DNA from: an uncultured Flammeovirgaceae bacterium
Lineage (GTDB): Bacteria; Bacteroidota; Bacteroidia; Cytophagales; Cyclobacteriaceae
Assembly: GCA_937138955.1 (NCBI GenBank)
Contig: CAKZPJ010000819.1
Location: 1-15,378 of the forward strand
Reading direction: 5' to 3'
Length of the DNA stretch: 15,378 nucleotides
Shown: in pieces, positions 15,099-15,378 of the stretch
Layout: each line of letters opens with the position of its first letter
Numbering within the stretch: position 1 is the first letter of the stretch
Position numbers and translations under genes: made by a program
Notes under the pieces: generated by a model
Databases searched by the model: none
Seen by the model: the letters and a program-made list of their open reading frames with translations, nothing else
Told to the model about the DNA's origin: nothing

Positions 15099-15378
15099 AG
15101 GAAGCCAACAACCGGGTACGGCTATAAAAATACTTCATCATCAACAATCCTGGAAAAATAGCCTGACTAATTTCTAAGTAGTTCTCGATAAAGCAGACAG
15201 ATAGCAGAAATAAGAACGATAAGGCTAGAGCGAACGAAAGAAACTTGGATATTTTTGCCTCATCAGAGACAGCTGGGCAAAGAAAATCTCTCCTTAACCT
15301 AATAATCTGGTAGCCGATCACTAATAGGATTGTTACCAGAACCACCAGACAAAATTCAGTGTAAACTGACAGGAAATC
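15091..15378 (-). CDS. C-terminal part of a membrane protein, possibly O-antigen ligase/polymerase (cut by window edge)
   Basis: The frame is open from the right edge to a TGA at 15091-15093, so this is the 3' end of a longer gene; a GTG at 15345 is internal rather than a start. The 95 visible residues contain two membrane segments, FCLVVLVTILLVIGYQII and FLSFALALSFLFLLSVCFI, joined by a basic-then-acidic loop (RLRRDFLCPAVSDEAK), and end with a short hydrophobic stretch AIFPGLLMMKYFY and a basic tail. This resembles the end of polytopic O-antigen ligase or Wzy-type polymerases, and the nearby exopolysaccharide genes make that sensible, but too little is present to be sure. Confidence 0.5.
   Translation of the reverse strand, partial: DFLSVYTEFCLVVLVTILLVIGYQIIRLRRDFLCPAVSDEAKISKFLSFALALSFLFLLSVCFIENYLEISQAIFPGLLMMKYFYSRTRLLASSN

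Noticed and set aside
1..15378. Phage, defence system, transposon or CRISPR content
   Set aside because: No transposase, integrase, nuclease, toxin-antitoxin pair, terminal repeats or regularly spaced repeats were found; the genes fit ordinary regulation, transport, metabolism and polysaccharide roles.

Overview
The window looks like chromosomal DNA from a Bacteroidota bacterium, most likely order Cytophagales. Four signs point there: a PadR regulator coupled to an FtsX/MacB-type permease with a PadR-associated N-terminal prefix; a secreted dehydrogenase ending in a type IX secretion (T9SS) type A sorting domain; a Wzi-family capsule protein; and starts without Shine-Dalgarno sequences plus at least one perfect TAnnTTTG -7 box. 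No rRNA, tRNA, CRISPR array, insertion sequence or phage gene was seen. I did not find a convincing new system. The unusual points are a set of damaged or active-site-altered genes and an exopolysaccharide locus with accessory genes around it.

Left part (1-4120). A decayed AraC-type regulator runs off the left edge on the minus strand, with two frameshifts and three stops. Divergent from it, a PadR regulator overlaps a two-module ABC permease by ATGA; no ATPase is encoded nearby. A YaeR/GloA2-like VOC protein follows, in which a Gly sits where a metal-binding Glu is expected. It converges on a minus-strand lipoprotein across two hairpins.

Middle (4940-7249). A 98-bp divergent spacer with a direct repeat and a small palindrome separates the lipoprotein from a plus-strand pair: an isopenicillin-N-synthase-like 2-oxoglutarate/Fe(II) oxygenase and a two-module ChrA-type transporter. 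The chrA stop codon overlaps the stop codon of the first polysaccharide gene on the other strand.

Exopolysaccharide region (7246-11882, minus strand). In transcription order: a frameshifted SAM methyltransferase, a WecG/TagA glycosyltransferase, a Wzi outer-membrane protein, then after a 277-bp gap with its own candidate promoter, a WcaJ-type polyprenyl-phosphate hexose-1-phosphate transferase. These would start a lipid-linked repeat unit (WcaJ), extend it (TagA-like), modify it (methyltransferase) and hold the polymer at the outer membrane (Wzi). A membrane protein cut by the right edge may be an O-antigen ligase/polymerase of the same locus.

Right part (11883-15378). A 453-bp spacer with ACCTAT-type repeats precedes a parallel beta-helix protein of the pectate-lyase-3 type without a signal peptide. 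Next is a T9SS-exported PQQ sugar-dehydrogenase-like protein whose expected catalytic His is Arg; its 3' end overlaps the edge-cut membrane gene tail to tail.
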